28,401 bases of DNA, from contig BFEA01000189.1 of assembly GCA_003427395.1 (NCBI GenBank), forward strand, positions 819,694-848,094, given 5' to 3'. Positions 9,440 to 18,145 of this stretch are shown here, one piece after another. The notes beneath the pieces are model-generated. The model was not told where the DNA came from, did no database searches, and saw only the letters and a program-made list of their open reading frames with translations. Every line of letters starts with the position of its first letter. The stretch's first letter is position 1. Source of the stretch: Chara braunii (taxonomy: Eukaryota > Streptophyta > Charophyceae > Charales > Characeae). Position numbers and translations under genes: made by a program.

Positions 9440-9770
9440 TTTATAAGTTAAAATTTAACTAACTTCCCAAATTTATAAAAAAAAATCGTTGGCACTTCCT
9501 CTAGGAGTGTAGGAAGTGGGCTCTCAAGATTTTTACTAAGAAAAATGTTTGCTCAACAAATTTTGTTGAACTCCTTGAATTAGCAAAAACATTGGCCACA
9601 CCTCCCCTTGGAATGGACTCTCAAAATTTATACTAAGTCAAGTATGGAACCAGAGTACATAACTTTGCAAAAAAAAAAGTCAAATAACTCCATGAATTAG
9701 TAAACATTTCGGCAACACTTCCCCTGGGCAGTGAACTTTAAGATTTTTAGTAAGTCAAATATGAGAAGCA
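9440..9770. repeat. Degenerate ~115-bp tandem subrepeats
   Basis: Three diverged units share the order GAATTAGYAAA, TTCGGCAACACTTCCCCT, CTCAAGATTTTTACTAAG. Two starts are about 116 bp apart (9578 and 9694). Copy B has the matching array at 24960-25190. Some units contain a short hairpin, for example CACTTCC/GGAAGTG. Confidence 0.55.
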
Positions 9771-9949
9771 AAATGCACGCCCTTGGCAAACATCTAAGCG
9801 ACTAAGCTATCGAAAAACGACCTAATAAGTATCTAGGCAACAGACGAAGCATAACCAACATCTCTCGCCAACCCATAAGTTGAACGTCTTTTCTAAATAT
9901 ATAGTTCAATTATCGTTGAGATAGTTAAACTTTTTTACCCCTCCTTACA

Positions 9950-10815
9950 TAGGGCATAAGGCTAAAGCACTCGGCTTAGAGATAATGTCTATCCTGCCTT
10001 AATATTACACAAACATATGGCACAACAACTTCTCTCTTTCTTGGCATGAAACCTTACCACTCAGCTTTGAAACCCTGTTTAGTCGGCTTTAGTTTGTTTA
10101 ATAACCAAAATGTACTATTTCTCTATCACTCGTCTTATCATGGGCATATGACTAACCACTCGGCTTAGAGACTATGTTCATCCTGTCCAGGTTACCCTCA
10201 ATTTCATATTTTTAAATTCATAATCTTCTGTTATTGTTTGATAACATGGCTTATAGCTAGACCACTCAGCTTAGAGACTCTGTCTTGCTTGCCCGTTTTA
10301 TATATTTTTTAAATTCATAATCTTCTGTTATTGTTTGATAACATGGCTTATAGCTAGACCACTCAGCTTAGAGACTGTTTTGCTGGCCCACTTTATATAT
10401 ACACAAATAGTATTACAAAATTTATACTCGAGTCCAATTTTAAGTTCGTGGTCTCTGACTACACCACTAAGCTTAGAGACAATGTCTAGTCTTCTGCTTG
10501 AATCTCCCTCATAACAAAACAAAGAGTTTGATCGCTCAACGTAAAGATAATCCCCAACCCTTCTTAGAAAACAAAGAAAGATAAGGAATCTGAGCCACTT
10601 AGCTTAGAGACATGCCCAAGCCATCCAGAAACCTCCCAAATAAACATGTAGTTGGACCACTCAGCTTAAAAACAACATCAAAACTCTTGAAGTCAAACAG
10701 GAAATTAAAAAAACAGGCACTCAAATTATAGACAATGTTTGACCTTTCATAAAGTAATTTAGAAAAACATAGCACTGGACCACTTAGCGTAGAAACAATG
10801 TTCAACCCTTGGTCG
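9950..10815 (+). repeat. Hairpin array A: about 11 units with a conserved loop
   Basis: Units recur every 58-106 bp with a core CACTCAGCTTAGAGACAATG. In most, the bases just outside a 19-nt loop are complementary: AGCTAGAC/GTCTTGCT (10255-10262/10282-10289), AGCTAGAC/GTTTTGCT (10352-10359/10377-10384), GACTACAC/GTCTAGTC (10457-10464/10484-10491), TGGAC/GTTCA (10776-10780/10800-10804), GACTAAC/GTTCATC with two mismatches (10150-10156/10176-10182). An outer pair GGC/GCC or GGGCA/TGTCC closes several units, with a small bulge between. A few units (near 10530 and 10715) are too decayed to judge. See array B for the cleaner set. Confidence 0.75.
10204..10398. repeat. 97-bp tandem duplication within array A
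   Basis: AAATTCATAATCTTCTG starts at 10214 and again at 10311. The two copies are almost identical and each carries one hairpin unit and one inverted TGTTAT...GATAACA motif. Array B lacks this duplication. Confidence 0.9.
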
Positions 10816-11600
10816 ACCTAGTCAAGCAAGAAAAACCACCCCCTTCCCCCTTTTTCACCACTTTTCCCCCACTTCATTTCTCTCTGCCTTCAAGCAAGTA
10901 TTTGAGTTTTATACATACTTCATTTACTTAAGCTCAGATTATGTCATGAAATAAGTTTGATAACCGATAGGTAATTCAAGCGTACTGGCAGGCAGAATAA
11001 AGTGAGACCTTAGTTTACCTGAAGATTTCCTGCATCCAGAACCCCACCTGAGCTCCATTAGAGCTCCTGCAATCGGTGGGTCAACCCCTCACAGGGCCTT
11101 GACGCAGTCTTGTGGGCTGCAATCCCACCTGCTGCATTCCTTTCCCAAACCACAAACCAGACTAAGAATAAGAAGGGCATAAAAAATAATCCCAGAAACT
11201 CAAGATTCAGGAGGGATCCACTCAGACTAGCACGGAGAGGGTCTTGGTGCCTTCGTGCCCTGAGGCTCCTGCAATGGCGGCGAGTCGTAGAGGTCGAAGT
11301 CAACAGTGCCGCAGCAAAATCATAGTAGTAACAACCTCCAGCCCACTGCTGCAGCTGCAGTTTTCGGAAGATAAAAAATAGCAGAACCCTGAGATAACCA
11401 TTGTTCCTGCCAAAATCAACGATATCTCAGCAACAATCTCACTGTTGACGAGCACAACCGCACCTTGCAGTAGCAATCTGCCTGTGAAAACAACAGTGCT
11501 CACCAGCAGCAATGGGCTACAGCAGCTCAGTGTCAACCAGTGACAACAGCAACCTCAAATGCACAGCAACTGCAACATTTAATTGCACAACAGTAACAAC

Positions 11601-11610
11601 ACTCAGCTAC
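11601..11610. repeat. SINE S1 target-site duplication (left; right at 11811-11820)
   Basis: ACTCAGCTAC occurs directly before the element and again directly after its A-tail. Confidence 0.8.
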
Positions 11611-11754
11611 ACAGTGACTTTTTCTGATGATCTCATAAGCTAGGCTGGCTGAGTCTGCCAGTATGTCTCGTCCACTCTATTCTTCCAGGTAGACTGTGAG
11701 GACCCCGGCCTCGAATTCTATTCCTTGAGTAATACAAGCCTTGGGCACTGGCCC

Positions 11755-11810
<56 letters not shown>
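11611..11810 (+). mobile_element. SINE S1, tRNA-derived, with a 50-A tail
   Basis: A 200-bp insertion: ~150-bp body, then 50 uninterrupted A residues (11761-11810), flanked by a 10-bp direct repeat. A Pol III A-box-like string TGGCTGAGTCTG (11646-11657) fits TRGCNNAGYNGG at 11 of 12 positions. A weaker B-box-like GCCTCGAATTC lies at 11708-11718. The ~60-base spacing would suit a tRNA with a long variable arm (Leu or Ser type), which is inference. Such a long pure A-tail suggests recent insertion. It has no coding capacity and would depend on LINE RT. Confidence 0.75.
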
Positions 11811-11814
<4 letters not shown>

Positions 11815-12026
11815 AGCTACGTAGCAGCAACGCTCAAATGCACATTAACAGCACCGGTTTCAACAACAACAGCACCGATGCTCAGTGGTACCAAGCCCAA
11901 AAATCAGCAGCAGGTAACTGAAGGTCAGCGGTAGCAGTAAGAGCAGGCTGGAGTTCACGACACACTGCCTGCAACCCTCCCAAGTTCAAGTTCTGCAGCA
12001 GATGGAAGTTGTAGATATTGCTGCTT

Positions 12027-12041
12027 AGAAGCAACAGCAGC
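12027..12041. repeat. SINE S2 target-site duplication (left; right at 12172-12186)
   Basis: The 15 bases AGAAGCAACAGCAGC occur on both sides of S2. The surrounding tract is CAG-rich, but an exact 15-bp match abutting the A-tail is unlikely by chance. Confidence 0.78.
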
Positions 12042-12171
12042 AGTGGGTTTCATGATGTAATGTTTTATTCTGACTTGCCGGTGGAATAGGAACCGGACTG
12101 ATGCTTCCCAGAATGGAAATCTGGGCCCATAAGGACCTGTTTTATTAAAAAAAAAAAAAAAAAAAAAAAGA
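12042..12171 (+). mobile_element. Short A-tailed retroinsertion S2
   Basis: A ~105-bp body followed by about 23 A (12147-12169) and GA, with a 15-bp target duplication. The body has no convincing A or B box, so it may be a 5'-truncated SINE or a fragment of another transcript. It contains a short GGAATAGGAACC stretch and ends GACCTGTTTTATT before the tail. I saw no second copy in the window. Confidence 0.72.
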
Positions 12172-12394
12172 AGAAGCAACAGCAGCGAACCTCGCAGTCC
12201 ACAGACCATAGAGGCGGCAACAACACTGCAACAGCAACGGGCTGCAGCAGCTCAGCATCCATCACTGACAGCAACAGCCTCAATCCAACAGGCTATGGTG
12301 ACATGGTCACAATTTGAGGATCAGTAGCATTGCCGATGACGAACCACGACCCCAAGCAACTCAGAATGATCTTTTGTTCTCTTTGTCTGAAGGT

Positions 12395-12475
12395 ATCTGG
12401 ATTCGAACTTGAGTCTGTATTTCAGCAGTTCTGTGGTGTACCAAAAGAGCTAGGCCAGTTGGCTTGGCGCAATCC
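12395..12475 (-). mobile_element. tRNA-derived SINE head (family T1, copy 1)
   Basis: On the minus strand TAGCTCTTTTGG (12452-12441) resembles an A box (10 of 12). GTTCGAATCC (12408-12399) is a near-perfect B box about 33 bases downstream. Between them lies GAACTGCTGAAATACAGAC, nearly repeated in copy 2 at 16400-16418. Too divergent and too poorly paired at the ends to be a working tRNA gene; read as a SINE head. Confidence 0.6.
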
Positions 12476-12479
12476 ACTA

Positions 12480-13600
12480 AGGTCCTGTGGCACGAGCCAC
12501 CACCCATCAAGAGGTCGATTTGCGCGTAGGTTGCTGACCAACTCCGTATCACTTTCAGGGCAACATCAGGCATGCTCACACTCAAACCCCCCTCAACAGA
12601 TTGTGGTTGGATGCATCCAAGATAAACACTTTGACACTCTTTCTCCCTCTCCAGTCCTTCACCCTTGGCAGACGGACTAGCTGTCCCCATTGCTCTACCT
12701 GCAGCGGCCACAGGAAATACATGCAATGCCCCCCCCCCGACTGCAATCCCAGCCAGGCACAAGCATACCAAGCTGAACATGCCCTGTGCCTTCCAACTTA
12801 CCACAGGGGTTACGTATTGCAAAAGCCCCACCCTACCTAACCTTCCCCTCCTTAGTCTCCTTCTTGTGTCTCACTACCTTCTCCTTCCCAATGCACCTGG
12901 CTGCTACCCTGCCAGATTCAAACAGATAGCAGAGCCTGATGTCGAAAAAGGCCGTTACAAACTTTGTGGGTGAACCTTCCACTGAAACCCGCTCCACGGA
13001 GACCAGCGCCTCTAGGTTGGTATTACCGCGCCTCCCATATTTTTAATCACAACTCTTGCAGGCTCTCTGAAAGGTCCTCGCAGCCATGTGGCGCAGACCC
13101 CCCCACCAAAATCGAGGCAGGTACGCTGCCTATCAATACTCAATAAAAATAAGGAAAATAATAGGGGGTAACTTGGGTAAGTACCTTCATGTTCCTTTGA
13201 GTATCCAATGGGCAAATAAAAAGTTAACACGCTTCTGCAAAGAAAACCGCGCGGAGTTCGAAAAGGCGATGGAAGTACCGACGGCTATGGTGTCAGACAG
13301 GGTGTCATATTTACAGGGGTCGGCCGTGGTGTCAGAGGGGGCAAAAAAAAAAAAAAAAAATGCCCGACGCATACTTTTGGACCAAAATCGCTCATGATTT
13401 CGAGTTGGCGCGTGGTTGGCGCGTGGCTCGAGGTTTCAAAACATGCCGCGGCCCGGATTGTTGTAGAGTAGCTTTATTTGCTTGCTTGCCAAATGAAAAA
13501 CTTAATTGGTCCGTACAGGGGCGTTCGTCTAATTGGACGGAGCGGCCCCTTTCCTCTACCAGGGCACTCGGTTTACAGTAGCCACAGGAGGCAGGCAGGT
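12480..13600. other. No recognisable gene
   Basis: Pyrimidine-rich and simple-sequence DNA with short open frames. Plus-strand 13195-13340 reads WANKKLTRFCKENRAEFEKA and then VSDRVSYLQGSAVVSEGA before an A-run (13342-13359), which looks like a retroinserted coding fragment. I cannot identify the source or find a target duplication. Confidence 0.4.
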
Positions 13601-13613
13601 AACCTATTGGCAT

Positions 13614-13922
13614 GGGCGTATAGCTGTTTTGGGGTTGGTGGTAGGAGTGTCACAGGGGGCGGTGGCCCAGCAGCCCGTTTATAGGACTGCACTCATTTGA
13701 GTTTTTTCCAACCAAGAAGAGCAGAGAGCTCGATAGAAGTCTACGCTCACCAGTTTGTTGCTTTGCAAGGCTTAGTTTTAGCAGGGACTCAGTTACGTTA
13801 AACTGAAGCTGGATTCTTTCCGGTGCCATGGTGACAACCGGGTTGTTTGTTGAGGATTCCCGGCCTCAGAGCTTTTCACTGCGTTGAATAAAGGGTTCGC
13901 CACTTTTTCCCGGAAAAAAAAA
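13614..13922 (+). other. Possible processed-transcript 3' end
   Basis: An AATAAA polyadenylation signal at 13887-13892 is followed 22 bases later by an A-run (13914-13922), the spacing of a genuine mRNA 3' end. Together they suggest a retrocopied transcript tail. The upstream sequence is not recognised, and I see no target duplication. Confidence 0.4.
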
Positions 13923-13949
13923 TAAAAAATGCCGCGTCCGCCGTTATTT

Positions 13950-14032
13950 CAAAATAATAATAACAAGATAATAAAATAAATTGAATGTTTCCAAAAAATA
14001 AATAAATAAGTAAATAAATAAATAAATAAAAT
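13950..14032. repeat. AAAT/AAT microsatellite
   Basis: Irregular ATA and AAAT repeats, cleanest at 13996-14030. Confidence 0.85.
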
Positions 14033-14117
14033 GAATGTAGTATACAAGCTATTCTTCCAGTCGGATACGGTCAAAGTGGAGGCGTGTTGTATTCGGGGGA
14101 AGACAAAGACTTGTGTG

Positions 14118-14208
14118 TGTGACACACCCACAAGTGTACGCTCGCACACACACGCACACACACGTGTACGCTCGCACACACGCACACACACACACACACA
14201 CACACACG
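14118..14208. repeat. CA-rich microsatellite with a GTGTACGCTCGCACACA unit
   Basis: CA repeats with two copies of a longer unit GTGTACGCTCGCACACA at about 14134 and 14164. A hairpin CTTGTG/CACAAG lies at the left edge. Confidence 0.9.
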
Positions 14209-14382
14209 CACCAGCATGCTCAAGCTCGAGCGCATACGTACATGCGCATGCCTGCACATGCATGCTTACGTCTCTTCCTTCTCTCCTTCTTGTCCACCTC
14301 TATCAGTCCTCTAACCCCGATCCCGACTAGCGATCCGATGCCGTCCTGCATCGTTTAATACTAGGCAAGCGGGTGCTCGTCC

Positions 14383-14571
<189 letters not shown>

Positions 14572-14632
14572 CTTACGCCCGCCCCTGCATGCACCTACTC
14601 CGCTGCGGCGCCCGCTGCCCGAGCAGAACGAA

Positions 14633-14756
14633 TGTGAGAATGAATCTTCCCCTAGAAAATGAGAAGATAGAATGTGGTCGAGGACTTGAGGTCCCCCGTC
14701 GTTGCACCCATTTTCGGGCATATGAGAACGAATCTTCCTCTAGAACATGGGAAGAT
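14633..14756. repeat. Direct repeat of about 37 bp
   Basis: ATGAGAACGAATCTTCCTCTAGAACATGGGAAGAT-like sequence occurs at 14633-14669 and 14721-14756, roughly 80% alike. Confidence 0.7.
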
Positions 14757-15300
14757 AACCCACCAGAAGAACACGACCACCACGATAGGCAAGACCGGGA
14801 TCTTAAGAACGACCACGACGGTGAACGTGAAGACAAGCAGCGTAAGGGTGGAGACGATCAACCCGGCCACGATGACGATGAGAATGACCGCGATGATAAG
14901 TGCGGCGCCGCGCCGAGCAAGACCGGGATCGCAATGTCGACCGCCATGAGCGCGGCCTCCACGTTCGCAAATGCTTGGTAGTGCGCAGCGAGCGTGCCCT
15001 TCTCCTTCCTGGTTCTCCCGCCGAACTTCCCTCTTTGCCTGAGGCTCCTAGTCTCCTCTTCTCCCGCCTTCCAACGAACGTGACCATGGCCGCTGTCCAA
15101 GTGCAGGCGATTGCAGCAAGCACTGAAATGGGAGGCACGCACCACTACGAACATCCAGAGAAAACTACCCCGCCGATGAGATGAAACGTGCGCCACTGAC
15201 TCAGAGACGATTGCCACCGAGAGGAGCACCATGAAGAAGAACGCAAAGACAAGGGACGCGATCCCGACGCAGAGCAGGCCACCGCGACAACGGAGGAGCT
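14652..15300 (-). pseudogene. Possible multi-pass membrane-protein gene remnant
   Basis: On the minus strand several strongly hydrophobic segments follow each other in different frames: GGLLCVGIASLVFAFFFMVL and LLSVAIVSESVAHV (about 15280-15190), VLAAIACTWTAAMVTFVG (about 15122-15070) then RREKRR, ALMAVDIAIPVLLGAA (about 14950-14905), and LIIAVILIVIVAGLIV with VVVVFFWWVIF (about 14905-14750). A CTCCCATTTCAG acceptor-like site precedes the second segment, so introns could explain some frame changes; the last change falls inside a hydrophobic stretch and looks like an indel. The GC content is higher than in neighbouring DNA. I cannot name the family. It could be a gene, a pseudogene, or biased-composition DNA. 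Confidence 0.3.
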
Positions 15301-15643
15301 ACCACGATGACAACGGTGGCCCCGACAATTCTTCTTCTTCTACCTCCTCCTCTCCTCCCACTTCGCCTTCCTTCTTCCCCTTCCTCTTCAGAATCTCTTA
15401 CGTTGACGTCATCCTTTTCCTCCTCCGATTGTCATCGACTCCGACCTCGTTTCCCCCGCGCTTATCACACTGCTCCTAGCGCAGTCCGTCCTTTTGCGCT
15501 CAGGGCAAATGGGACCAGCAACAGCACAAAACAAGTTGGGCGGCCCTCCCTACCTTTCTACTCTCTAACCCGCATGGCGGCAACTCTACTGCACGCTGGA
15601 CGGCTTTGGGGGCCGGGGCCTCGTCCTCGTCCTTGTCAAAGGC

Positions 15644-15841
15644 TATATATATATATATATATTTGACGATATATATATATACTTGCTTGTAATTATTATA
15701 GATATATATATATAACTCCGACGAAACAGTTTGTCACAGCCCCTCGTTTGTTGTCCTCTTCTTTCTCTCTGCCTACGGTTTACCGGGCAGTTCTGTTTGT
15801 GACGATATATATAAAGATATAGATATATATATATATACTTG
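15644..15841. repeat. TA-rich microsatellite stretches
   Basis: Several short TA runs (15644-15660, 15669-15681, 15701-15714, 15805-15838) lie within the hammerhead-bearing tandem units. Confidence 0.85.
15716..15759 (+). ncRNA. Hammerhead ribozyme 3' half
   Basis: CCGAC (15718-15722, stem II 3' strand), GAAA (15723-15726), ACA/TGT stem III with a GTT loop, GTC cleavage triplet (15733-15735), then ACAGCCCCTCG (stem I 3' strand). The CUGAUGA half is missing, so it cannot cleave alone. Its stem II strand is exactly complementary to the 5' strand GTCGG in unit 2. Confidence 0.65.
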
Positions 15842-16037
15842 CTTGTGATGGGTTGTGAACCGACAGTCTGAAGAGTTTTCCATCTGGTGTGGGTGAGTGA
15901 TAGTCTGCTTTGATTTTCGTCACAGGCATCTTGAGGGCAGTGGGTGGTGGCCACCTCAGGGTATCAGTTGTCGGGCAATATTTCATGCTTAACCACAGCC
16001 GTGATTAAGGTGGATTATCACTTACAGTGTAATCAGT

Positions 16038-16099
16038 GAGGGGTTCAGCCTGCTGATGAGTCGGTGAAACTCCCACGAAATAGTTTGTCACAGCCCCTC
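16038..16099 (+). ncRNA. Hammerhead ribozyme, type I, minimal stem III
   Basis: All core positions are present: CTGATGA (16053-16059) and GAAA (16077-16080). Stem II is GTCGG (16060-16064) with CCCAC (16072-16076), one C-C mismatch. Stem III is only ATA/TGT (16080-16082/16086-16088) with one wobble. The cleavage triplet is GTC (16087-16089). Stem I outer arm GAGGGG (16038-16043) pairs with CCCCTC (16094-16099); the inner arm CTG (16050-16052) pairs with CAG (16091-16093). One base appears deleted just before CTGATGA, leaving A16090 unpaired. The very short stem III is the form known from Penelope-like elements, which are thought to work as dimers. Activity of this copy is doubtful. Confidence 0.72.
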
Positions 16100-16379
16100 G
16101 TTTGTTGTCCTCTTCTCCCTCTCTGCCTACGGTTTACCGAGCAGCTCTGTTTGACTATATATGAAGGAAAGAACGAAACAACCTATCGAGTTGCAGTCCA
16201 GAGTCGCCGAGCTGAAGGCATACTCATGCTCAGGTACATCTAAATGTATCTGAGGGCAATAGCGGCAAGGCCCGGACGAATCTGACAGCAAACACGTCCA
16301 TAGAGTACAAAGTCCTAGTGTGAGTATGCCCTTAAAGACCCGATGAGACTCAGGATTGTAGCATTCAACTCATCTGCTT

Positions 16380-16445
16380 CCCGTGGAGCTCGAACTCCGG
16401 TCTGTATTTCAACAGTTCGTGGCTGTAGCAGCTGAGTAGGGTCCG
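16380..16445 (-). mobile_element. tRNA-derived SINE head (family T1, copy 2)
   Basis: Minus-strand order: TACTCAGCTGC (16438-16428, A-box-like), GAACTGTTGAAATACAGAC, then GTTCGAGCTCC (B box, near 16395-16385). The middle block matches copy 1 at 12413-12431 in 18 of 19 bases. The body probably continues to lower coordinates. Confidence 0.6.
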
Positions 16446-16559
16446 TGACAGGTACCGGGCCTGGCCCCAAAACCAGGGAAAAGACATAAATAGAAATAAA
16501 AATGTAAAAGACAACAATGAAAAGGGAAAACCTCGGTCCCCCTTTTCAGTCTGGTCGTC

Positions 16560-16612
16560 GGGCCTGTGCTCGGGGACCTTGTCCCACTTCGTCCGTTGAG
16601 CTAGGTCCACGT
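16560..16612 (-). mobile_element. A-box repeat fragment (family T2, copy 1)
   Basis: Minus-strand GTGGACCTAGCTCAACGG (about 16610-16593) contains TAGCTCAACGG, an A-box-like string, followed by GTGGGACAAGGTCCC. The same 18-bp block recurs at about 17151-17168, and TAGCTCAACGG again at about 16788-16798. No B box was identified. Confidence 0.45.
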
Positions 16613-17139
16613 TTAGTTTTCTACGCCGTGCAACTGTAGGCGACGAAGGAGATGCACGCCCTCGCCATCATCCAGTGCTCCGCTCTTTTTTTAATTGTGA
16701 ATAAATATTATCGTATTTTTTATTCCAAGAAAATAGTTCCAAAAATAACGCTTTCTCAAATGCTACGCCCCCTACCCTCGCCACTTTCCGTTGAGCTAGC
16801 TGTCTCCTTTTTTGGAGACGGCCAGTTCAACGACCGTTGGCGTCCTTTCTGGAGTAATTTTTTTTTTTTAATGTTATTTTAGTTTTGAGAAAATCTGTGA
16901 AGTTGCTTGTACTTCGCTATTTTCATGCGACTTTGAAGGACCCAATATTGTGCCACCTTTGAAGGACCACATATGCGTCAACTACCGCAATAGGGCAACT
17001 CTTCATAGGATCGGAGCGACTCTTCGAACGTCATGTTTGCCATTCCAATTGTGGAAAAAAAAAAAAAAGAATGAATTGTACATTAGGCGGATTTTTTAAT
17101 GCATTTCTGAATTTGAAATGAATTAAAAAAAAACAGTTT

Positions 17140-17210
17140 CGGCCGGCACACCGTTGAGCTAGGTCCACTAAATGGTGCATGTGGGACAAGGTCCCGGGAC
17201 CGGCAGAAAA
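17140..17210 (-). mobile_element. A-box repeat fragment (family T2, copy 2)
   Basis: Carries the same GTGGACCTAGCTCAACGG block on the minus strand. Here GGGACCTTGTCCCAC lies on the other side of it and in inverted orientation relative to copy 1, so one copy was rearranged. Confidence 0.45.
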
Positions 17211-17267
17211 AAAACAGGGGAGATAGTCCTGCGGGGCGGTCAACCCCTCAGTCTCTCCAATCGCACT

Positions 17268-17345
17268 CGATTACTCCATCACCACCCACAGGTGTCAATC
17301 CGTGCATCTGCAGCCTAAAGGCCAATGCCTTAACCAATAGTGCCA
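17268..17345 (-). mobile_element. tRNA-Leu-like SINE head
   Basis: Minus strand: TGGCACTATTGGTTAAGGC (about 17340-17322) matches the leucine-tRNA D-arm pattern TGGC...GGTTAAGGC. GGATTGACACC (about 17299-17289) fits the B box at 9 of 11 positions. The acceptor stem is not paired, so it is a tRNA relic or SINE head rather than a functional gene. Confidence 0.5.
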
Positions 17346-17349
17346 ATCT

Positions 17350-18050
17350 CAAGTCTGAAAATTTCACTATTATCCGTGTCTTGGGCCAGGGCCTACCAAA
17401 CTGCGCCAAGGCTATACCTTGGCCAACCCAAGACCACCGATTAATCCCACGGCCGCCACAAGACCCGAAAGCCACGCCTTGGCTATCGGGCGACGGGCAT
17501 ACTATCCATTACACCCACATCCAATTTCACCTGCACACACGCAGTTTGCCGCACACACTAAGATCCTAGTCACTAAACCTCTGCGCATGTCTGAGTTGGA
17601 TTTTTCCCGATATGGCCTTGTCCAACTCATGCCAAGGTTGTGCGGCTGCCGTGGCCATGCGACTCGCCGTCAACTACAACCGAAGCCGCCCCACTTCCAG
17701 GCTGGCATAAATAAAACTTTTGAAAAGTCGTACCTTGGGGCCCGGCCAAATCACAAGAGCAAAACGAGATTCAGTAAGCAGAAACATAGACGAACCGAAA
17801 CAAAGATCTCACTGACATGGTGTCTCCACGCTACTATGCTAGTGCGACCACGGTGACCGTGCCTTCACACTCTACTTCAGTACGTACTACCCCAACCTCT
17901 GATGCCATGAGCATGGCGCACATAGCGACCTCAACCATCTGGAAGCACCATGTGGCCCCGCTGCCGCACCCTTCTTGCTGCGCCCTTCTAGGCCTCAATG
18001 TCGCACCGTGAGCGACAGCAAAAACACGGCCAAATACCCTTATAAGTAGG
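17350..18050. other. No recognisable gene
   Basis: The longest plus-strand frame, 17419-17856, shows no motif I recognise and overlaps other frames of similar length. The sequence is moderately GC-rich and not obviously repetitive within the window. Confidence 0.45.
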
Positions 18051-18057
18051 GTTGCAG

Positions 18058-18145
18058 GCGTTCGGCCTCGGACGAACTCCCGAACCCGAACTTGCCAAAC
18101 GGTCGGCCCCCCTTGGGAAGGAGTTCGGCCGTTCGGGCCGAACGC
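18058..18145. repeat. 88-bp foldback with an A-rich tail
   Basis: GCGTTCGGCC (18058-18067) pairs with GGCCGAACGC (18136-18145), and nested inside GAACTCC (18074-18080) pairs with GGAGTTC (18120-18126). An A-rich stretch (18155-18200) follows directly. It could be a SINE-like structured RNA copy or a foldback element. Confidence 0.6.

Larger units (their letters stand above)
8168..11280 (+). repeat. Large dispersed repeat, copy A
   Basis: About 3.1 kb collinear with copy B (23219-26520). Anchors in order: TTGTCGAGCGCATYGGTCC at the start; CCTACGACAGGATAG; TTTCTCATTYRCTRTAGCATA; TTTAGGTTGAG; the TGTTATC palindrome; the hairpin array; GCAATCGGTRGG and TGCAATCCCACCTGC near the end. Identity looks moderate, so the copies are old. 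There is no coding potential. Internal subrepeats and length recall the long terminal repeat or non-coding part of a large plant LTR retrotransposon, but I found no TG...CA ends, primer-binding site or gag/pol, so the class is open. Confidence 0.75.
11290..12300. repeat. CAG/CAA-rich degenerate repeat tract
   Basis: About 0.7 kb of low-complexity DNA rich in CAACAG and CAGCAG, with longer imperfect repeats: the GGGCTRCAGCAGCTCAG block occurs near 11512 and 12239. It is interrupted by two SINEs (11611-11810, 12042-12171). Stops occur in all frames, so it is not a glutamine-repeat gene. Confidence 0.7.
15664..16153 (+). mobile_element. Tandem hammerhead-bearing repeat, two units
   Basis: Both units share a start (GACGATATATAT, ACTTGCTTGT) and an 84-bp end block (15716-15799 and 16070-16153, about seven differences). 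Unit 2 (about 15801-16153) is ~350 bp and contains a hammerhead. Unit 1 has lost the ~230 bp between ACTTGCTTGT and the stem II 3' strand, so it keeps only the ribozyme 3' half. The sequence after 16153 (ACTATATATGAAGG) looks like the start of a third unit. Short tandem units each with a hammerhead are the form of retrozymes and of Penelope-like element repeats. No protein is encoded. Confidence 0.65.

Noticed and set aside
9950-10815. CRISPR-like array
   Set aside because: Repeat cores are degenerate, spacing varies from 58 to 106 bp, there are no cas genes and the context is eukaryotic.
11620-11640. Second hammerhead candidate at CTGATGATCTC in SINE S1
   Set aside because: No GAAA, stem II or cleavage triplet at the required positions.
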